From contig JAJEKV010000020.1 of assembly GCA_021234155.1 (NCBI GenBank), positions 8,042,563 to 8,106,562 on the forward strand: a DNA stretch of 64,000 bases, in the 5' to 3' direction. Below, piece after piece: positions 59,061 through 64,000 of the stretch (position 1 is the first letter of the stretch; each line of letters opens with the position of its first letter). Origin of the DNA: Isoetes taiwanensis. Taxonomy: Eukaryota; Streptophyta; Lycopodiopsida; Isoetales; Isoetaceae. The notes beneath the pieces are model-generated. The model did no database searches. It was not told the origin of the DNA and saw nothing but the letters and a program-made list of their open reading frames with translations. The position numbers and the translations under genes were made by a program.

Positions 59061-60811
59061 TGCGCACGGAGGGTTGCCCTCCATAACCGGGGTGAAGTGG
59101 CTTAAATCATAGTTCAAAGTCATGTTTTGACAATCAATTCAAATTGCTACTTCTAGGTCAGAACGTTTCCAAAGACAAAGATAATACGGTCCCCAGACGT
59201 ATCGATGCCACACCACGCCATTACACGCCACTCGACCGACGGGTACGCTAACGCAGCAGTGGGGTAGCCCTAGGGGGCAACTTGCCAAGAAATATGTGCA
59301 ACTATTAATGTGCACATTTTCCAATGTACACATTAATGTGGGCACACATTTCCATGTGGACACTTGATGCCAAGTGGGCCATACCCAAGTGTGCAATTAA
59401 TGTGCACATTTTCCAATGTACACATTAATGTGGGCACACATTTACATGTGGGCACATTTTGCCACCTAACCATTAAAGGCAAGTGGGCCCATTCCCAATT
59501 ATCCCACATGCCTAAAGGGGATAATTGGAAACCCTAGCCAACCCCTTGTCTATTAAGGGAGGGAAACCCTAACTTGCCCAAATTTCGTTTCTAGGGTTTT
59601 AGAACTCTGTTTTGGCTGCCTCAACGTACCAAAAACCGCCTCCCAGACTCTGCCTGAGGGAATTGCTCCATTAGTTTCCCTTGATTCGAAAGCCTTTCGG
59701 CAGGATGGTCGAGCTCAGTCGAGGAGCCACTCAAGGATCAGTATTTGGCCAATTAGATAGTCTAAACCCTATTTCACCATAGAATCAAGAGGGTTTAGCC
59801 TATTAAATTGCCCATAGCAGCCTTCTAGATCTCTAGATACCAGCCTCTAACTAAAGAACCTAACTCTATGATGTAGATTAGATATAGTTCTTTAGTTCTT
59901 CCTCCAGATGTATGTGGATGATGTATCTCTATGAACTCCTTGTATTGGGAAGGGGGTAGAGACCTAAAGCTTGGTAGTAGATGCTCCTAGAGTAGCCTCT
60001 CTAGCACACTATAGATTCGCCCAGGCACAAGAACCACACCGGTTGTGGGTGAAGGGGCCGACCGCTAAGAAGGAGGTTCATGTCCTAACTCTTGAACGAT
60101 CTCTCTGGTGTGTAAGGCCTACCAGGGATCACTGTGACTAGGTCTAATGGCTCACCACTGAGTGCGGGTGAGGCATGGACTCGACACCCGTGAAGTGGTG
60201 TACACTTTCCAAAGGTTCACCAAATACGCAAAGGGGCCCTCTAGTCACCGCGATGTAGACCTCTCGAGGGGAGTGATCCCTTCCTGCCCCATCGGAACTG
60301 GGAGGATGAAACCCAGGAATAGCCCTTTTGGCTATGCCTCCGGCGGGCTACAGTCAGGTCCCGACACTTTTCAGCCTACTCTGCAAAGTGTGCACAGAAG
60401 GGGCGGATGGAGTGGACAACCCTATGCCATGTTCATATGCCAGCCCAATCCATTGTCATGAATTCTGTCTGCAATGAAATCTGGAGACCCAAGCCGTCAG
60501 TTATTCCCTTGAGTCTGAGCCTTGGGTAGGACTTCCCATATGTATTGTGCTCACCTTGTTTATGCAGATGTGATGGACCACCCTTCGAGGTGGATATGTG
60601 CTTATGTTATATACTGACATGTATGTTCACGCTTCCGCAGCTAGGTAGGCCCTGAGGGAGACGGGGTAAAATGACCCCTTCACTCTTCCCACTGGAACCG
60701 TCACGGTTGCAGTGTTATGTGGAGGGCCCTGTATCGGCATGGAGCTGGTATGGGGGATGAACTCCTGTTTGTATACGGTGAGTGCACCGTATACGAGTAG
60801 GGGACGTCACA
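59060..60811 (+). repeat. Probable 5' LTR, left limit unknown
   Basis: A primer-binding site lies directly after base 60812, and the sequence before it ends GGGGACGTCACA, a common LTR end. The left limit is not identified; 59060 is where the minisatellite-linked repeat stops. There is a duplication of about 100 bp (59297-59365 and 59393-59460, TTAATGTGCACATTTTCCAA). A second LTR would lie beyond the window. Confidence 0.45.
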
Positions 60812-60812
60812 G

Positions 60813-60825
60813 TGGTATCAGAGCA
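60813..60825 (+). promoter_or_regulatory. Retroelement primer-binding site
   Basis: TGGTATCAGAGCA, complementary to initiator tRNA-Met as in the Copia element at 14341. Confidence 0.75.
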
Positions 60826-61016
60826 ATGTTCTTGGTGACCAAGAGCAAAGCACTGGCCATGTTCCCAGTAGTACTAACTTGATAGGATCCTTAAACCTCG
60901 AAAAATGGGAAATTTTTTTTCTCATTTTTTTAGTTTTGCTAAGCTAGTAACAGTTAAAATGAATGAAAACATAAAAATATTAAGAATTGGTGAGCCAACC
61001 TTCAAAAAGTAGGGTG

Positions 61017-61083
61017 GTCTCACACGTCGCGCCAGGACAGGAAATGAGATTTTCATTTTCGGGCTGGGCGCAACGTGTGAGAC
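61017..61083. repeat. 67-bp foldback, copy 1
   Basis: GTCTCACACGT and ACGTGTGAGAC at the ends pair, then GCGCC with GGGCGC, then GAAATGA with TCATTTTC. Copy 2 is at 61218-61284. Confidence 0.75.
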
Positions 61084-61217
61084 ATTCAGCTTAAACACAC
61101 CAAAAAGTTGTAAATGACAGTAAAATAGCTTGATAATTCTAAATTAGAGCTAAAAATCAGTAGAATTAGCATGTTACATGTTCCAAAAGTACAAAATTTA
61201 GTAGTGGGTCCCACCAT

Positions 61218-61284
61218 GTCGCACACGTCGCGCCAGGACAGGAAATGACTTTTTCATTTTCAGGCTGGGCGCAACGTGTGAGAC
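61218..61284. repeat. 67-bp foldback, copy 2
   Basis: Shares ACACGTCGCGCCAGGACAGG and GGCTGGGCGCAACGTGTGAG with copy 1, 201 bp downstream. Confidence 0.75.
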
Positions 61285-61359
61285 CTTGCTTAATTAGGTG
61301 TTTTAGATGTTTTAAGCACCCCAAAAAGGTAGTTTAAAAGTTGACCTAAAATTCACCCC

Positions 61360-61367
61360 TATAAATA
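61360..61367 (+). promoter_or_regulatory. TATA box
   Basis: TATAAATA, 47 bases before the ATG at 61407, an ordinary distance for a plant promoter with a short leader. It suggests the downstream gene has its own promoter. Confidence 0.5.
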
Positions 61368-61406
61368 GACCTAGACCCCTCCCATTTTCGCGTTCTTCCT
61401 TAGAAG

Positions 61407-62447
61407 TTGCTCGTGTTCCCCGAGGTGATCTTCTGGCGCTTAGCTCCGATCGACGAACCATCAAATGATGGCCCGCGACAAAATGTGATCGCAAGGAAGC
61501 CTAGCCGGCGATCCTCCAAATACCGTTCTGGCCTCTTTCAGAGAGTCCTTCAAGAACGCCTTTTCCGGGAAGGCGAATCTTCCTCGAGCGAAGATGCAGG
61601 ATCGGGTCGGAGCGACCACACGGAGATCATAGACGACGACCGGCCAGGCATCATGCATCAAATCCTAGAGGAGATCGCAGTGGAGGAGGAGAGGACCAGG
61701 GAGCAACGGGAGCCGACGGAGCAGCCAATAGTTGAAGAGCAGCCCGCATCGGTGACCCACCTCGCAGGAAGAACAAGGGAGAGAAGAGCAAAGGGGTTTC
61801 CACTCTTAGCCCCAAGAAGAAGCAGATCTTGGCGCGCTTCATCGCCAAGTATGAAGCCAAAGAGCACCGGCCGGGAGCGAGAACTAAGAACCGAAGACGA
61901 CCCAACCCCAAACCACCGGGCCAAAGAAGAGGAAGGCTAAAGCCATTAAGGCGGCAAAAGAAAGGTTGTGAGGGTTGGGTGTTTGGTGAACGGGATCAAC
62001 ATCAACGAACCATCAGCGAAAGAGACCCCCGCTTCTACCGACGATTCGACGAAGACTACGCGTCTCCCAAGACAGGGGAGCGAAGTTCTTCAAAACCCCT
62101 ACCAGAGAAGGAAGTGCCCTCAAGAAGAAGAAGCACCTGAACAGGTAGCACAGGAGCAGGAGGAGGCCGGACATGCGGTGAAGTCCCCACCGCTCCCAAC
62201 GTGGGATAGAGTTAAAGCCCCGCGACCCCAACGGGAGGCTTATGTGATAGACCCCGCCAAGATCTATCGAAGAGGATCAAGGAGCACAACACCTACATGG
62301 AGAAGTGGGAGGCATACCATGCCTACTACCGTGAGCACGTGGTACCTGACAATTGAAGGCGGACACCGACGAGGAGTCGACTGGCCACCCCCACCAAAGC
62401 CCAAGCCTCCCCGAGCACCGTGAAAGAAGCGGGCCTAAGAGAAGAAG
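61407..62447 (+). pseudogene. Long charged N-terminal region before histone fold
   Basis: Coding-like text across frames: KPSRRSSKYRSGLFQRVLQE, EEIAVEEERTREQREPTE, then (another frame) SPKKKQILARFIAKYEAKEH (61810), EEAPEQVAQEQEEAGHAVKS, REAYVIDPAKIYRR (62236) and EHNTYMEKWEAYHAYYREHV (62284). Alternating basic and acidic, mostly disordered. Frameshifts near 61760, 61950 and 62270. It may be the gag of a retroelement or an extended tail of the histone-like protein that follows. Confidence 0.4.
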
Positions 62448-62732
62448 TTGGAGAACGTGAGCCCTCAAAGAAATCCCAAGCACTTCCGCAGAAGTTACGG
62501 ACTCTTGATCCCCCGCACCGCTTTCAACGCTTTGGTCCGCGAGGTTATGCAGGAGTATAATACAGACATGCGAGTGACGGATGAGATGCTGTTGTGCTTA
62601 CAGGAGGCAGCAGAGGCAAAAATAGTGCAGCATTTTGAAGATTCAACGGCCTGCACGGTGCACGCAAAGAGGGTCACCCTCATGAGGCAGGACATGTATC
62701 TTGCCAGGCACATCAAGGGAGAACGCCCTTGA
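62448..62732 (+). CDS. Divergent histone H3-like domain
   Basis: 95 open codons. From [20 protein letters not shown] onward it aligns without gaps to the histone H3 fold: TDMR in loop 1, LQEAAEA and FEDS in helix 2, then [11 protein letters not shown] and GERP at the end. Roughly half of the positions agree with ordinary H3 by eye. Loop 1 has the standard length, so the longer loop of centromeric H3 is absent. The usual tail (ARTKQTARKS) is not seen. The ATG at 62448 is only the first Met in frame; the true start may lie upstream. Changes at Lys122 (to Gln) and in helix 1 suggest an unusual variant or a decaying copy. Confidence 0.8.
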   Translation: MENVSPQRNPKHFRRSYGLLIPRTAFNALVREVMQEYNTDMRVTDEMLLCLQEAAEAKIVQHFEDSTACTVHAKRVTLMRQDMYLARHIKGERP

Positions 62733-62752
62733 ACTCCTTGTAAATAATGCCA

Positions 62753-62780
62753 CGGTTCTATTGCGACAGCAATAGAACCG
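62753..62780 (+). repeat. Perfect 12-bp stem-loop after H3 stop
   Basis: CGGTTCTATTGC, loop GACA, GCAATAGAACCG, starting 20 bases after the stop codon. In position it resembles the 3' stem-loop of replication-type histone mRNAs, although the sequence differs from the usual 6-bp stem and plants normally lack it. Confidence 0.8.
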
Positions 62781-64000
62781 ACATTCCTTGGATGGGGACG
62801 TCCCTTTGTCACTCCTTCTATTTATTCAGCCTCTCTTCATTATTCTATCATCGGCGTTCTCTTGAGCTAGTTTCTCCTTCTTCTCTATCCTATCAGTTTC
62901 CCTATCCTACCTACTAGTTCTTCTCTATCACCTGGGGTCTGTTACCAGCTGCTTTACACTATGGAACGGTGCAACAGCTGCTCATGGTATCATAGCTAGT
63001 TTGATGATTCATGGCGATCACTTAAGGGTTTTCTCTTGGCTCTGCTCATGGCATGAGGGCCAGTTTTATGATGCATAGGGATCTATGATGGTTTTTCTTT
63101 GGATCTGTTTTTCTTTTTTCCAGTATTAGGTGTGAATCGATTTGTGTGCATCTCTGTTAAGCTTAGGGTCCGATTTGGGAAAGGATCAGATCTATCTGTG
63201 GATAAGGCATAGCGATCTCTTAGGGTTTTTCTTTTGATTTTGTTTTTCTTTTTTACGGGAGAATCGGTTTGTGTGGGTCATTTTTTTGTGAATGGGTTTG
63301 CTCGATCTGTGGTTTTTTCCAATAGTTCATGATAGACAGTCTCGGCATGGTTTTTTAGTGATAGCTCCTTTTTGATCTTCGTTTCCATAATTTCTAGCTC
63401 TTCGGTTCTGGTTTATCTCACCTAAGACACTCGCAAAACAAATCTTGATGTACTAACGAATCTTGCATCAGTTTGAACAGATTCGACACTGTCCGATCTA
63501 AACTATGAAAAGTTATCCGAGAACGGAGGTCTCAATTACAGAGGTTAGACCGGCTATAAGATTTTTTGTTTCTGTTTTTGGCATAGTGCAACTCCAGGAT
63601 TGGCCATGCTACTCGGGTCTGTGGATTTCTGGAGGGCTTTGGCGTCGGATCTGCAACAGTGAATGGGAAAGACTGGATCTCCAGATGGCGATGGCATCCT
63701 GAAGGCGGTGGCACCCTGATCTGGAAAGCATGCGCTGGATTTGGGCGTGGCCTTGCTGCATGAAATCGGCCGTTCTTTTTGCCCAGCCTCGATTCAGTTT
63801 GCTCTTTTCTATTTTGTAGCTTAGTAATGGGATGCCAGCACCTGGTGTCCATGTTTATATGGTTCTCTTTGATTTGTTTGTGGTCTTTGATTTGTTTGTT
63901 TGTGGTACCATACTGGGCTTTCTCTTAGATTAATGATGGTTTGTTCTGCTTGTGATCTTGGGATTATAATTTTAGCCTTACAAATTCGTTTCTTTATTTG
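62781..64000. other. Downstream region, no gene recognised
   Basis: Pyrimidine-rich, then T-rich sequence with repeated words (GATCTATGATGG, TTTTCTTTTTT, GAATCGGTTTGTGTG). A second primer-site-like TGGTATCATAGC occurs at 62986. No pol domain is seen, so the element is either non-autonomous or continues past the window. Confidence 0.4.

Noticed and set aside
62448-62732. Centromeric H3 (CENH3)
   Set aside because: Loop 1 has the ordinary H3 length, and CENH3 normally has at least one extra residue there.
62986-62997. Second LTR/primer-binding site
   Set aside because: TGGTATCATAGC differs from the tRNA-Met complement, and no LTR pair could be traced. It is too weak to call.

Overview
The window is nuclear DNA of a land plant. 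The evidence is one spliced GT-AG gene, a Copia element primed by initiator tRNA-Met (TGGTATCAGAGC), CACTA, hAT and PIF/Harbinger transposons, L1-like LINEs and long AG microsatellites. The mix of elements and short introns (79-295 bp) would suit a seed-free plant such as a fern or lycophyte, but I cannot fix the species. Only one gene looks intact and host-like: a six-exon 2-enoyl thioester reductase-like gene (9463-11163). Nearly everything else is mobile DNA, decayed copies, or repeats.

Layout. 1-3280: terminal part of a CACTA element read on the minus strand, with a broken SET-domain gene and arrays of GTCGTTnnACGAC palindromes. 3281-9460: repeats, foldbacks and a 40-bp minisatellite leading to the reductase gene. 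13371-13721 and 22650-22962: two members of one MITE family. 14013-18970: complete but inactivated Copia element with a perfect 5-bp target duplication. 19757-22620: two LINE remnants. 24776-25387: hAT transposase remnant. 27797-31497: PIF/Harbinger module (Myb/SANT gene, a third small gene, broken DDE transposase). 31500-52105: nest of four LINEs and a tRNA-derived SINE, all on the minus strand, each joined to the next through an AG-rich tract. LINE B of this nest is split by an 11.8-kb DNA transposon (34798-46568). 54760-58321: duplicated copies of the sequence upstream of the reductase gene, including two truncated copies of its exon 1. 59060-64000: probable LTR element whose internal region encodes a divergent histone H3 fold.

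The most unusual objects are three. (1) The 11.8-kb transposon has 23-bp perfect inverted repeats and an 8-bp target duplication. Removing it restores the LINE reading frame. It has a DUF7869-like transposase on one strand and, on the other, a gene cluster with an FCP1-like phosphatase and a possible methyltransferase, seeded with about 18 copies of a palindrome based on TCTCGACTCGCGAGTCGAGA. (2) The LINE/SINE nest: five LINE 3' ends share a stem-loop with compensatory changes and end in CT microsatellites rather than poly(A), and the elements seem to insert into each other's tails. (3) The histone H3-like sequence behind a retroelement primer-binding site, followed 20 bases after its stop codon by a perfect 12-bp stem-loop.

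All assignments come from reading the sequence. No database search was possible, and exon limits and decayed genes are by eye.
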